Part shown: positions 6,321 to 16,100 of the stretch, piece after piece | Position numbering within the stretch: position 1 is the first letter of the stretch | How the letters are laid out: each line of letters starts with the position of its first letter | Assembly: GCA_900553845.1 (NCBI GenBank) | Contig: USEW01000018.1 | Coordinates: 1 to 18,289 of the forward strand | DNA length: 18,289 bases | Source of the DNA: an uncultured bacterium | GTDB lineage: Bacteria; Cyanobacteriota; Vampirovibrionia; Gastranaerophilales; Gastranaerophilaceae | Reading direction: 5' to 3' | Translations under genes and position numbers: made by a program | The notes under the pieces: model-generated | Told to the model about the DNA's origin: nothing | The model's database searches: none | What the model saw: the letters and a program-made list of their open reading frames with translations, nothing else

Positions 6321-6349
6321 TTGAACAATTTGAATATTTGGTGTATAAA
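6321..6349 (+). promoter_or_regulatory. Promoter of gap
   Basis: TTGAAC (6321-6326), 17-bp spacer, TATAAA (6344-6349). The start would be near 6356, giving a ~34-nt leader that contains the GAGGAG ribosome site. A second -10-like TATACT is at 6357-6362. Confidence 0.5.
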
Positions 6350-6389
6350 AAATTTGTATACTATGTTATAAAAGAGAGGAGTATAACAA

Positions 6390-7394
6390 ATGACAAAAGT
6401 AGCTATAAACGGATTTGGAAGAATCGGCCGTAATACATTACGTGCAGCTGTAAAAACAGGTATTTTCAACAAAGTTGACTATGTTGCAATAAATGACCCT
6501 GGCTTAAAACCAGAAGATGCAGCTAGATTGTTTAAATACGATTCTGTTATGGGCAAATTTGACGGCGAAGTTGAAGCTTATGAAGAAGGCATTATTGTAA
6601 ACAGTAAAAAAATCAAATTTTTTGCTGAAAAAGATCCATTGCAATTGCCCTGGAAAGATTTAGGTGTTGATATCGTTGTTGAATCAACTGGATTTTTCAC
6701 AGATGCAAACAAAGCAAAAGCTCATATTGAAGCAGGCGCTAAAAAAGTTATTATTTCAGCACCAGCTACAAATGAAGATATAACAATTGTATTGGGCGTA
6801 AACGAAGATAAATATGATGCTGCAAAACATAATGTAATTTCAATGGCATCTTGCACAACAAACTGTTTGGCTCCTGTTGCAAAAGTTATTAAAGAAAAAT
6901 TTGGAATAGTAAAAGGTTTAATGACAACTGTACACTCATATACAGGTGACCAAAGAATCTTAGACGCAGGTCATAAAGATCCACGTCGTGCCCGTGCTGG
7001 TGCATTAAATATTGTTCCTACAAAAACAGGTGCTGCAAAAGCTGTAGCGTTAGTTATTCCTGAATTAAAAGGTAAATTAGATGGTTTTGCAATGCGTGTA
7101 CCTACACCTGATGTTTCTTTAGTTGATGTTGTGTTTGAAACTGAAAAAAATGTTACTGTTGAAGAAGTAAACGCAGCATTAAAGGAAGGTGCTGATGGGC
7201 ATGTATTATGCTATACAGAAGAACCATTAGTATCAACTGATTATATCGGTTCATCACAATCATCTACTGTTGACGCTTTATTAACTCGTGTAATGGGCGA
7301 TAACATGGTTAAAATCATTTCTTGGTATGACAATGAAATGGGCTATTCAACACGTTTAGCTGAAACAGTTAAATATGTTGCTGATAAACTATAA
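6390..7394 (+). CDS. gap: Type I glyceraldehyde-3-phosphate dehydrogenase
   Basis: A full-length 334-aa GAPDH. The Rossmann motif is N-G-F-G-R-I-G-R (residues 7-14), with Asp36 in A-I-N-D-P for the adenosine ribose. The catalytic site is S-C155-T-T-N-C-L-A-P with the base His182 in T-V-H-S-Y-T-G-D-Q, and W-Y-D-N-E-M-G-Y is near the end. It interconverts glyceraldehyde-3-phosphate and 1,3-bisphosphoglycerate with NAD(P)H in glycolysis or gluconeogenesis; cofactor preference cannot be decided by eye. A strong ribosome site (GAGGAG) precedes the ATG. The gene is monocistronic, with its own promoter and strong terminator. Its codon use and higher GC relative to neighbours fit high expression. Confidence 0.98.
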   Translation: MTKVAINGFGRIGRNTLRAAVKTGIFNKVDYVAINDPGLKPEDAARLFKYDSVMGKFDGEVEAYEEGIIVNSKKIKFFAEKDPLQLPWKDLGVDIVVESTGFFTDANKAKAHIEAGAKKVIISAPATNEDITIVLGVNEDKYDAAKHNVISMASCTTNCLAPVAKVIKEKFGIVKGLMTTVHSYTGDQRILDAGHKDPRRARAGALNIVPTKTGAAKAVALVIPELKGKLDGFAMRVPTPDVSLVDVVFETEKNVTVEEVNAALKEGADGHVLCYTEEPLVSTDYIGSSQSSTVDALLTRVMGDNMVKIISWYDNEMGYSTRLAETVKYVADKL

Positions 7395-7420
7395 TCATTG
7401 AGTTATTGAGATAAAATATA

Positions 7421-7457
7421 AAAAAACGAACTATAGTTAACTTTAGTTCGTTTTTTT
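7421..7457 (+). terminator. Intrinsic terminator of gap
   Basis: Thirteen-base-pair stem (7421-7433 with 7444-7456, core CGAACTA/TAGTTCG) ending in seven T. Six A precede the core on the other side, so it could also stop leftward transcription coming from the histidine kinase gene. Confidence 0.9.
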
Positions 7458-7490
7458 AATGTAAAAAATTCCTGTACTTTTTATATATTA

Positions 7491-7806
7491 TTATTTTTCA
7501 ATAATCTCAATAGATTGCATACAATCGTCAAAATCCTTTTTTAAATCAGCAGATAAGTCTTTATTCCATTTAGATAATTTTGTAGGTCAGATTTACTAAT
7601 CTGACAAAAATTAATCCTTCATTATTTTCCTTTGTTATATTACCATTTATTGGGGCCAAACAAAGAAGTTTATTTGTTTTCCTTTAAACTTTTTTGTTTT
7701 ATCCAATTAATAAGAACCTGACAGCTTCTCTTGTTGACGAATTAAAGTTGAATCTTACAAGTTCAGCGTTCTTTATACAGTATACGAGTATATAATCCCA
7801 AAAGCT
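7491..7806 (-). pseudogene. Apparent coding remnants downstream of the histidine kinase
   Basis: No intact gene fits this stretch, but three minus-strand open segments look protein-like. Directly after the kinase stop, in the same frame, 35 codons (7806-7699) read S-F-W-D-Y-I-L-V-Y-C-I-K-N-A-E-L-V-R-F-N then end in TAA. Next, 7683-7573 reads ...L-L-C-L-A-P-I-N-G-N-I-T-K. Then, shifted by one base, 7586-7491 reads K-L-S-K-W-N-K-D-L-S-A-D-L-K-K-D-F-D-D. None has a start codon with a ribosome site. They may be a decayed gene or genes; chance open frames in AT-rich DNA cannot be excluded. A perfect 8-bp hairpin (7586-7605) sits at the frame change. Confidence 0.35.
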
Positions 7807-9474
7807 TTATATTACTCTTTTAAGCAAAACACCAACGGTAAAAGAGTTGTCTTTTTTTGATTCAATAATAAATTTTCCTCCCATTGCATCAATAAGCCCC
7901 TCTACAATAAACAATCCAAGCCCAGAGCCGCGAGTTGTTCTTGTAGTTTTATCATCAAGTCTTGTAAACTTCTGCTTAAGTCGTTTGAGCATTTCATTAT
8001 CAATATAATCTGCTTTATTTGTTATTTCAATTATGCCATATTTATCATCTTCGTATATTTTTATTTTAATATCCGTTTCATCATATGCATATTTTGAAGC
8101 GTTTTCAAGCAGATTAATAATAACTTGTTCCAGCCTGTCTTCATTGGCTTTTACAGTTATGTTTTTGTCTGATTTTAGTATAAAATTATGGTTTTTAAAA
8201 TCCTTAATTAATTGAAGTGAAATATCAACAGCGCGGTTTAGGTCAACTTTGGATAGTTCAATATTTAATCCTTTGCGTTCAATATCTGGTATTATAAGTA
8301 AATCTTCAACCATTCGGCTTAAACGTTCGGATTGTCTTTTTATTATTTTTAATGATTTAATTTTTGTTGAATCATCAATTTCAATGTCGTTTCGCAAAAG
8401 CCTTGAAGTATATCCCATAATTGATGTTAAAGGTGTTCGAAGCTCATGGCTTACTGTGTCAAGAAGATTACTTCTAAACTCGTTTAAATGTTCAAGCTCA
8501 CGGTTGCTTTGTTTCAACTTACGATAAGCAATATTAACTTCATAGACCATTTTGTTAAATTCAAATGCTAAAAAGACAATTTCATATGGGGTTAAAAAAT
8601 TGGTCAAAAGCCTTATTTTCCTTTTATAGTTCCCTTTTGATAGTGCCATTATACCTTTAAAAAGCTGGCGAATGTTTATATAAAGGTAGTAAGTATATAA
8701 ACCTATAATCCCGATAACCGAAAGCCCTGCAAAAAGAATGGTCAAAATAATTGTAAGTCTCGATTTATAAATTGTGTTAACAGCTTTTTTTTCTGTTGTG
8801 CTTGTTATTACTAGAAAATCAGGATTATCCATTTTGTAATAAATAATAGGTTCGTTTTTAACTTTTCCAAAAAGTTGAGGTTTATTATCAACCATTTTTT
8901 TAGGCAACGACTTTATAGCATTTTGATATTCGTTATTTGAAAAATTATGAGAAGCTATAAGTTGATTTGATGTTGAGTCAATAATATATATTTGTCTCAT
9001 GTTGTCTTTAATAGTGCTAAAGACTTTATTTCTAAATATATCAACATCAATAGTGGCAATTAAATAATAATTGTTATCGTTTAATTTTTCTGATATTATA
9101 AGTTGGTTTGAGTTGTTATCATAATAAATATTTTTTTTAATATTTTTTGAATATATTATTTTTAAATCTTTAAAATCAGATGATGATTGTGAAATATCAT
9201 ACAAGTATTTTTTTGTACGGTTTTGGGGTATAAATTTCAAAGCATAAGCAATATCTTTTAAAGCGTTTTTGTCGGACCCTAAGTAGGTATTAATATTCTG
9301 GACGATTATATCATTAATCATTGAAGCTGAATACTGAAGCTCGTTGCGTATAGCATGCTGATTAACATTATTAACTATAAAAAATGCAGTGATAAGTGGG
9401 ATAAGAACAGAAATAAGAATAACGAGAATCATCTGTTCAACTATTTTAAGCCGTTTAAATTTAAAAAATTTCAT
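7807..9474 (-). CDS. Membrane sensor histidine kinase
   Basis: A 555-aa kinase: membrane helix ~12-35, extracytoplasmic sensor ~36-235 (mixed alpha/beta, possibly a Cache-type domain), second helix ~240-266, HAMP-like linker ~266-322, then HisKA with the phospho-accepting H343 in S-H-E-L-R-T-P-L. The HATPase_c domain has N-box L-L-E-N-A-S-K-Y-A (~455-463) and G2 box G-S-G-L-G-L-F-I-V. The G1 box is unusual: N-K-A-D-Y-I-D stands where D-x-G-x-G is expected. The ATG at 9474 is chosen because GGAGG lies 5 nt upstream; a TTG at 9486 lies before that ribosome site. The likely partner is the regulator at 12301-13038, which has a promoter of identical design. Signal unknown. Confidence 0.93.
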   Translation of the reverse strand: MKFFKFKRLKIVEQMILVILISVLIPLITAFFIVNNVNQHAIRNELQYSASMINDIIVQNINTYLGSDKNALKDIAYALKFIPQNRTKKYLYDISQSSSDFKDLKIIYSKNIKKNIYYDNNSNQLIISEKLNDNNYYLIATIDVDIFRNKVFSTIKDNMRQIYIIDSTSNQLIASHNFSNNEYQNAIKSLPKKMVDNKPQLFGKVKNEPIIYYKMDNPDFLVITSTTEKKAVNTIYKSRLTIILTILFAGLSVIGIIGLYTYYLYINIRQLFKGIMALSKGNYKRKIRLLTNFLTPYEIVFLAFEFNKMVYEVNIAYRKLKQSNRELEHLNEFRSNLLDTVSHELRTPLTSIMGYTSRLLRNDIEIDDSTKIKSLKIIKRQSERLSRMVEDLLIIPDIERKGLNIELSKVDLNRAVDISLQLIKDFKNHNFILKSDKNITVKANEDRLEQVIINLLENASKYAYDETDIKIKIYEDDKYGIIEITNKADYIDNEMLKRLKQKFTRLDDKTTRTTRGSGLGLFIVEGLIDAMGGKFIIESKKDNSFTVGVLLKRVI

Positions 9475-9517
9475 TATTCCCTCCAATTAGCTTAATAAGT
9501 ATTATTTTTTTTCACTA

Positions 9518-9551
9518 ATTATAGCATGTTTAGGTTATAAAGTATTGTAAC
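9518..9551 (-). promoter_or_regulatory. Histidine kinase promoter: HLR1-like repeat plus extended -10
   Basis: Extended -10 TGCTATAAT (9526-9518) with no -35. Exactly 10 bp upstream of TATAAT lies GTTACAAT-AC-TTTATAAC (9551-9534), an HLR1-like repeat with a good first half and an imperfect second half. A direct repeat replacing the -35 at this distance is typical of promoters activated by OmpR/PhoB-family regulators. Confidence 0.55.
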
Positions 9552-9635
9552 AAATTTACCATTTATATAGTATTTATATTTGTTTATATTACAATAATAG
9601 ATGTATGTTTATATTAATTACTAGGTAAAGTTCAA

Positions 9636-12293
9636 ATGAAAATAATTTCAAATATTAATAAATTTGATGTTAACAATTTATTAAAAAAAAATAAAATAAA
9701 TAATAATCCAATACAAAACTATAGATTGGGATTTGGAAACAACTATAAAGAAGATTCAATTGAATTAAAAGAAGAAAAGAAAAAGGATAAATCAATTGGA
9801 TTGTATACTATACCAATAGCTGGTGCTTTAATTTTAGGTTCTATTGCATATAGTAAAAGTCGTTCAAATAAAACGAAAAATAAAATTGAAAAAACAAAAA
9901 AGGAATTAAAATCAATTTGTCAAGAACAAATACAAAAACCATTTGATGTTGATAATAAGGAAGTGCAAAAAATATTTGGTGGACCTATCAGCACTAAACG
10001 TACAAGGCCTGATTCACAAGAGAAAATAATCGTTAATGAGAAAAGGAAGCGTATATTAGACTATTGGAGTACACCTAATAATGACGATGTTTTAATTGAT
10101 AAATACAATTTTGCTATGGATGACATTAAGAATAAAATATTAGAAAAAAATGATAAAGCAATTATAGCAAGATTGAAAATGCCAAGTCATGATGAAAAAA
10201 CTATACAAAATCAATGTCATTTAGCTGAAGCTGCAATTTATTCTCAAATGTTGGATAAAAAAGAATTTATAACAAAATTGTTAGAACATCAAAGCGAAGA
10301 CCAAGAGACTATACAATCGCAGTGCGATTTGGCAAGAACTGCAATTGCTCGACAAATGTTAGATAACAAAAAACTTATAATAAATTTGTTGGATAAATCA
10401 AACACAAATCCTGAGACTTTAGATAAGCAATGCCATTTAGCATTATATTTAAGGAATAGCACTTTTGATGACAATGATGAAAATATTATAAGAAACTTAT
10501 TAATGCAGCCAAGCACAAATCCCAAGACTTTAGGAAAGCAATGCCATTTAGCATTATATGCAATTAATAATAATATTATTGGAAGCATAAATAAAGAAAT
10601 TTTAGAAAATTTGCTTGAGATACCAAGTAAAAACCCTCAGACTTTACAAATGCAATATTTTTTGGTAGAAAAGGGAATTAAAAAAGCAATTTTAAACGAT
10701 AATGATAAAGATCTTATAATAAACTTTTTGAGAGATACAGATGATGTTTTAGCTTATATGATAAGACAAAATCAATATGATTTGGCAAAATTAGCATTGG
10801 ATGAGAAAATTCTTAAAATAGATGATAAAAATGTTATAATTAAAATGTTGAAAATAAGACATCAAGACTCAATTAATATAATACAACAACAATACGATTT
10901 AGCAGTATCAGCTATTTATAATAGGGTTTTAAATAGAAATGATAAAAATCTTATAATAAATTTTTTGCAATTACCAAATTATGAAAACAAAAATATTAAA
11001 GCTGTGCAATACCAATTAGCAATGTATGCAACTGGTAATAATATATTACAAAAGGATGACAAAGAGCATATAAAAAGATTATTGAGTAAAACAAATGAAG
11101 AAGACATTATAGACCTTCAACTTATACTTGCAGAACTTGCAACTGAAAATGATGTGCTGGATAAAGATGATAAAAATCTTATATTAAACTTGTTGAATAA
11201 ACCAGTTCAAGACCCAGATAATTTAAAATATAAATATAATTTGGCAACGGTTGCAGTTCTGCAAGAAATTTTAGACATTAGTGACAAAAATCTTATAATA
11301 AATTTTTTGAAATTACCCACCAAAAGACAAGAATTTGATGTTGAAACTGTAGAATCGCAGTATAATTTAGCAATAGCTGCAGTTGATAGGCAAATTTTAA
11401 ATAAAAGTGATAGAGGGTTTATAAAAAGTTTTTTTATATTTCCAAATTTATATACAGTAATCATAGCTTTGAAATGCAATTTGGTAAGTGCTTTAATTGA
11501 TAATAAAATTCTGAACAAAAATGACAAAGAATTTATAGCAGGATTTATTAAACATCCCTATAAAGACCAATTTATTTTAAAAAATCAATGTGATATAGCA
11601 AAATCTGCAATAGATAATAAAATATTTGATGCCAAAGACTATGCACCTATTCCCAATACTTGGTTTAAGTTAAATAGAATTAAAAAAGCACATGCTATAA
11701 AAATGAACAATGTTTTTGTAGCCGATGAACATAATATGCTAAGAAGATTGTTAGCAAATTTAAGTGAAGTCCCTCAAACTTTATCAAGTCAATATTTATT
11801 ATCAATAAGTGCAATTGATAATGGAATACTGGATATTAGATCTGAATCAAATATATTAAACTTGTTGGATAATCCAGCTTACTTTCATGAAGGTATTCTA
11901 CAGATGCAGTTCTATTTAGCACATAAAGCAATTGATAATAACATAATAGATAAAAATGATAAATCTTATATAACAAATTTGTTTGAACAGCCAGCTGAAA
12001 ATCCGATTATTTTAATATTACAGTTAAAATTAGCAAAAAAAGCGATTGAGAATAACATACTTAATAAAGATGATAAATTTTATATAACAAACTTGTTGAT
12101 AGGGTTGGCTGGATACCTGGAAGTATTATTAATGCAATTGGAGTTGGCAAAAAAAGCGGTTGAGAATAACATACTTAATAAAGATGACAAATTTTATATA
12201 ACAAACTTGTTGAATATACCAGTTGTAAATGAAGAAGCTAAAGAGCTGCAAGACTCATTGAGACAACTTGCAATCCAGAATAAAATAATTTAA
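9636..12293 (+). CDS. Membrane-anchored helical-repeat protein (885 aa)
   Basis: The N-terminus is Asn/Lys-rich with a G-F-G-N motif at residues 32-35, then charged residues and one hydrophobic helix (~54-73, I-P-I-A-G-A-L-I-L-G-S-I-A). A Lys-rich stretch follows, then from ~residue 155 to the end about 17-18 repeats of 36-42 residues. The consensus is Q-x-x-L-A-x-x-A-I-x-x-x-I-L, then D-K-x-x-I, then N-L-L-x-x-P. Each looks like two amphipathic helices, reminiscent of TPR/Sel1 solenoids, but I do not recognise the repeat. One unit (~residues 675-705) carries an insertion. The last two full repeats are nearly identical in DNA (114 bp apart, around 12030 and 12144). No cleavable signal peptide. 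It lies between kinase and regulator genes on the opposite strand, ending 7 bp from the regulator's end. Weak ribosome site (AGGT). Possible scaffold or adhesion role; function unknown. Confidence 0.85.
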   Translation: MKIISNINKFDVNNLLKKNKINNNPIQNYRLGFGNNYKEDSIELKEEKKKDKSIGLYTIPIAGALILGSIAYSKSRSNKTKNKIEKTKKELKSICQEQIQKPFDVDNKEVQKIFGGPISTKRTRPDSQEKIIVNEKRKRILDYWSTPNNDDVLIDKYNFAMDDIKNKILEKNDKAIIARLKMPSHDEKTIQNQCHLAEAAIYSQMLDKKEFITKLLEHQSEDQETIQSQCDLARTAIARQMLDNKKLIINLLDKSNTNPETLDKQCHLALYLRNSTFDDNDENIIRNLLMQPSTNPKTLGKQCHLALYAINNNIIGSINKEILENLLEIPSKNPQTLQMQYFLVEKGIKKAILNDNDKDLIINFLRDTDDVLAYMIRQNQYDLAKLALDEKILKIDDKNVIIKMLKIRHQDSINIIQQQYDLAVSAIYNRVLNRNDKNLIINFLQLPNYENKNIKAVQYQLAMYATGNNILQKDDKEHIKRLLSKTNEEDIIDLQLILAELATENDVLDKDDKNLILNLLNKPVQDPDNLKYKYNLATVAVLQEILDISDKNLIINFLKLPTKRQEFDVETVESQYNLAIAAVDRQILNKSDRGFIKSFFIFPNLYTVIIALKCNLVSALIDNKILNKNDKEFIAGFIKHPYKDQFILKNQCDIAKSAIDNKIFDAKDYAPIPNTWFKLNRIKKAHAIKMNNVFVADEHNMLRRLLANLSEVPQTLSSQYLLSISAIDNGILDIRSESNILNLLDNPAYFHEGILQMQFYLAHKAIDNNIIDKNDKSYITNLFEQPAENPIILILQLKLAKKAIENNILNKDDKFYITNLLIGLAGYLEVLLMQLELAKKAVENNILNKDDKFYITNLLNIPVVNEEAKELQDSLRQLAIQNKII

Positions 12294-12300
12294 TTTATTT

Positions 12301-13038
12301 TTAAAGACTATTCATTTGCATTGTAGTAAGCCTATAACCAACATTTGTAACTGTATGAACATAAACAGGTTTTTTAGGGTCAGGTTCAATTTTTTGACGT
12401 AAGGTGCCAACATGCACCCGGACCATACGAACATCTTCGTCACTATCATACCCCCAAACTTCATGCAATAATGTTGCAAGACTAACAGCCTGATTATTGT
12501 GCTGCAAAAGACAGTATAGTATTTCAAACTCAGTAGGAGTAAGTTTTGTTAGTTTGTCTTTTACCTTAACTTCAAGTGAGTTTTCGTAAAGTTCAATGTC
12601 GTTTGATTTTGTAATGCCCATATTGCTTTGATTTTGACCAGTAAGCATATTTTTGTCAAATGATGAATTTATCGTATTTCTTCGCAACAAAGCCCTTACC
12701 CGTAGTAAGACTTCCTGGATGTCAAATGGTTTGACAAGATAATCATCTGCCAAGGAGTTAAAACCAGTGGTTTTGTCCTCAATTGTACCTTTTGCAGTAA
12801 GTAACAAAACAGGTATATCGGGATTTTTTTCTTTTATTTTAAAACACGCATCAAACCCGTTCATCTTAGGCATCATGACATCTAAAATAACAAGGTCGTA
12901 ATGAGAAAGAATGGATTCGTTATAAGCTTCAAGTCCGTTTTTTACAGATTTTACATAATAACCGCTATGATTTAAATCAAACTCAAGAAGCTCGCGTATT
13001 TCATCATCATCATCTGCTATTAATATATTTTTTGTCAA
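12301..13038 (-). CDS. OmpR-family response regulator, RpaA/RpaB-like
   Basis: A 245-aa regulator. The receiver domain (2-120) has acidic pocket D9-D-D-D, phospho-acceptor Asp53 in V-I-L-D-V-M-M-P, Thr81 and Lys103 in V-K-P-F. The winged-helix domain (~150-240) contains L-T-P-T-E-F-E-I-L, E-V-W-G-Y-D-S-D-E-D-V and R-V-H-V-x-x-L-R-Q-K-I-E-P-D-P-x-x-P. This, with D-K-x-x-G-F-N-x-x-A-D-D-Y-L in the receiver, closely recalls cyanobacterial RpaA and its relative RpaB (from memory, not searched). The start is TTG at 13038, because AGAGGA lies 8 nt upstream; the longer frame to a TTG at 13110 would start upstream of the promoter -10. Its length then equals that of RpaA. It probably acts with the histidine kinase and may regulate itself through the site in its promoter. 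Confidence 0.92.
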   Translation of the reverse strand: MTKNILIADDDDEIRELLEFDLNHSGYYVKSVKNGLEAYNESILSHYDLVILDVMMPKMNGFDACFKIKEKNPDIPVLLLTAKGTIEDKTTGFNSLADDYLVKPFDIQEVLLRVRALLRRNTINSSFDKNMLTGQNQSNMGITKSNDIELYENSLEVKVKDKLTKLTPTEFEILYCLLQHNNQAVSLATLLHEVWGYDSDEDVRMVRVHVGTLRQKIEPDPKKPVYVHTVTNVGYRLTTMQMNSL

Positions 13039-13074
13039 CCGACTGTTCCTCTTTGATTTGCTATATTTTTTATA

Positions 13075-13108
13075 ATTATAACATATTTTATTTGTAAATT
13101 TTTGTAAC
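13075..13108 (-). promoter_or_regulatory. Response regulator promoter: perfect HLR1 repeat plus extended -10
   Basis: Extended -10 TGTTATAAT (13083-13075). GTTACAAA-AA-TTTACAAA (13108-13091), an exact fit to the HLR1 consensus, ends 10 bp upstream of TATAAT and takes the place of a -35. The layout equals that of the kinase promoter base for base in spacing. Confidence 0.6.
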
Positions 13109-13196
13109 AATTTGGTATTTTTTATGATTAAAAAGTTATATTTATGGGCTTTATTAAATATATAGGAATGAGATAAGAAAAAGGAGAGTTTTAATT

Positions 13197-16100
13197 ATGG
13201 GTATGAATAATGTAAATCCAAGTTCAGTTGCAAAGAATATTATAAATCCAGGAAAAAAGAAAGCTTCAAAAGCACCTAATCAAGAAACTAAACCTGAAGC
13301 TGATCAAAAACAAGAACATTTAGCACAACCCAATTCTCAGCATTTTCGAGCAAATTTTATTATACCCCAAGTAGGGGCAAAGTCGTCAAAACAAAGTGGT
13401 CAAAAGACATATGATTATGAGGCTGCTTTTAAAAAGATGACAGAATCATGTGAAAATAAACCTAACAAAAAAGCCTTACTTGAGGCGATAAAACATCTTA
13501 AAATAGCGATGGCAGATGAAACAGGCTCTTCTTATCATATTGACGGAACAAATTTTCATCAAGTTACAACTTGGTTTGAAAGTGCAATTCTTTCTGACAA
13601 ATACGAAACCAAAGAAATAAGTGAAGAATTTATAGTAAATGTTTTAAAAGAGCTTAAAGAACATATGAACTATTACAATTCAGGCAATATTGTACGTCTG
13701 CTTGCTTCAATTGATAAAGATAGAATACCACAAAAAGAAGCTGGACTAGTAACAGAATTATACGATATGTTTGAATACTACAATGAAGATCAACGATTTA
13801 ACAAGGAATTTATGGACTCTATTGCAAAAAAGTGGAATATAGGTAAGGAGTCTTCTGAACAGACTGAGCCTACTGTACAACCACAAGAACAACCTGCAGT
13901 TAATAGTCTAAATCCGGTCGACGTACTTAGTGAGACTGTGGGTCCTAATTCTGTTAATGAGTCTGGACAACCAAAGCAAGAAATTGAAAATATAGATTCT
14001 GAGTTGACCAAAGAACAATTAGCAAAGCATAATTCTTTTGCAGCTGCATTCGATACTGTAGTAAAAAAATATGAAGCTAAAAATCAACAGTTGCCCGAAA
14101 GTATACAAAATCTTAAAGATATGATGCAACAGTATGTAGATGGAGATTACCATTATCTTATTAATGAAAAGAATGTTGTTCGTGTTACAACAAGTCTTTT
14201 ATTGGCACGTTGTCAAAATAAATATGGATTACTAGATAATGATTTAGTAGAAAATATTTTAACAGAGTGTAAAAAATATACAAAACCTGAAAATGTAGGG
14301 GTTCTTGCAAGTAATCTTGTATGGGATATTAGTTGTAGATATATACCAGTAGATTCAAATGGAACTATAATAGTAGCAGATTTTTTAGAAAACTTTAAAG
14401 GAAATATTGATAAAAACAATTTAGGTGATGTTTCAAAAGCTCTTTCATGGGCAATGTTCCGTGAAAATATACCAAAAGGTCAAGAAGGAACTCATCTAGT
14501 AATGGAATTTTTAAATGAATTTAAAGGAAAGATTGACACTGACAATTTAGGCGATGTTGCAGCTATGATTGAAAGAGCAATTTATAATAAAAATATACCA
14601 GAAGATCAAGAAGGGAATAAAATAATAACAGAGCTTTTAAAAGAATTCCAAGGAAATATTGATACAAAAAATGCAAGCAAAGTGGCAAATATGTTGAGTT
14701 TAATTAGTTATGAAAATATAAAAAAAGATCAAGAATGTATTAATATAATAGAAAAGCTTTTAAATGAATGCAAACAACATATAGACAAAGATATGTATAC
14801 AAGACTTCAAGCAAAGTTCAATTTCCCAGAAACCAGTCCATCTTCATCTACACCTTTGCAAGTTCAACAACCAGCACAAACTGGTGAGCCTTTGCAAAAA
14901 AAATCTGCATCTGCTGCTTATTTTAAAGCTGTTTTTGATTCTATAGAACTATCAGAAGAGCTAGAAACTTTTAAAACAGAAATGGATGTTGATGGAAAAG
15001 AAAATTATGATATTAATGGAGAAAATATAAATGAAGTTACGTCAGACTTTTTATTCTTCTTAAAAAAAGATAGTCCTAAAGTAGATTTAGAATTTGCAAT
15101 AAAATTTTTGGAATATGTAAAAAAAGACGAATTATTTAATGAAGACGTTTACAATTCTTCACGTGTTTTTATGGGTGTAATTTTAAAAGTAGGTGAGGAA
15201 ATCAATGATGAAAATAAGAAGACAATTCTTGAGTGTATTGAAAATTGTATTCAAAAAGATGCAAATAGTGTTGTAAAAGCTTTTAACTCTATAGTTATGT
15301 ACGACAGTGATATTTTTACTGACTACGAAAAGAAAATCTTTTCTAAAGAAATTTTAGATAAATGTATAGAAAAGCTTGGCAGTGGCGCAGATCCAGAAAA
15401 TATTGTAAAAATGATTAATAATCTATATTCTCATACCCCAATAACTAAAGAAGGTGGTAGAAAGAAAGATAAGAATGACTTCAGAATTATTTTAGAAACA
15501 TTAAAATCAAAAAGAGTTATAACAAATGCTAAGTCAGCAGAAAATATTCAAGGATTACTTATTAAGGGAATGAGGTACGGTAGTGATGACGATAAATTAA
15601 TAGACGGTACCGAAGAAATTGTAAAGGACCTTGCAGACGAATGTCAACGTTATTTGAAACAATTAGATTTTGATCTTGTAACAAAACTCAGTCAAGCGAA
15701 AGAAAAGCAAATACATCCACAAGAACACCCTGTAAAAGTTGAGCACAAGGGGTCTTATAGCTCAAGAATTTTACAAGGTCCACCTTCAAACTTTACTCCT
15801 GTTAACAAAGGAACAACAGTGCAACAGCCAACGCAGGTGACTTTACAACAAAGCAAACTTAGTACTTCTTTACAAAAAGTTAAAGTTTTACTTAATGAAA
15901 ATGTCCCCGAGGATTTTAATAACCTCGAAATAGCGTTGAAAAATGGTACAGAAAGCCCTCATATTGACAGAGATAATGTAGAAAATGTGTTGGATAAACT
16001 TGCAACTGTACTTCATAACAACAGAATATCAAGCTGTGATTCTGCAAGTAAATTCGTAATAAATATATTGCAAGAAAGCACAAAATTTATCAGTTTTGAT

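Noticed and set aside
7586..7605. Perfect 8-bp hairpin GTCAGATT-TACT-AATCTGAC as a terminator
   Set aside because: No T-run follows on either strand in the right place; kept only as a mark of the frame change in the remnants.
13039..13110. N-terminal extension of the response regulator to the TTG at 13110
   Set aside because: It would include the promoter -10 and the ribosome site used by the TTG at 13038, and the extra residues match nothing in the family.
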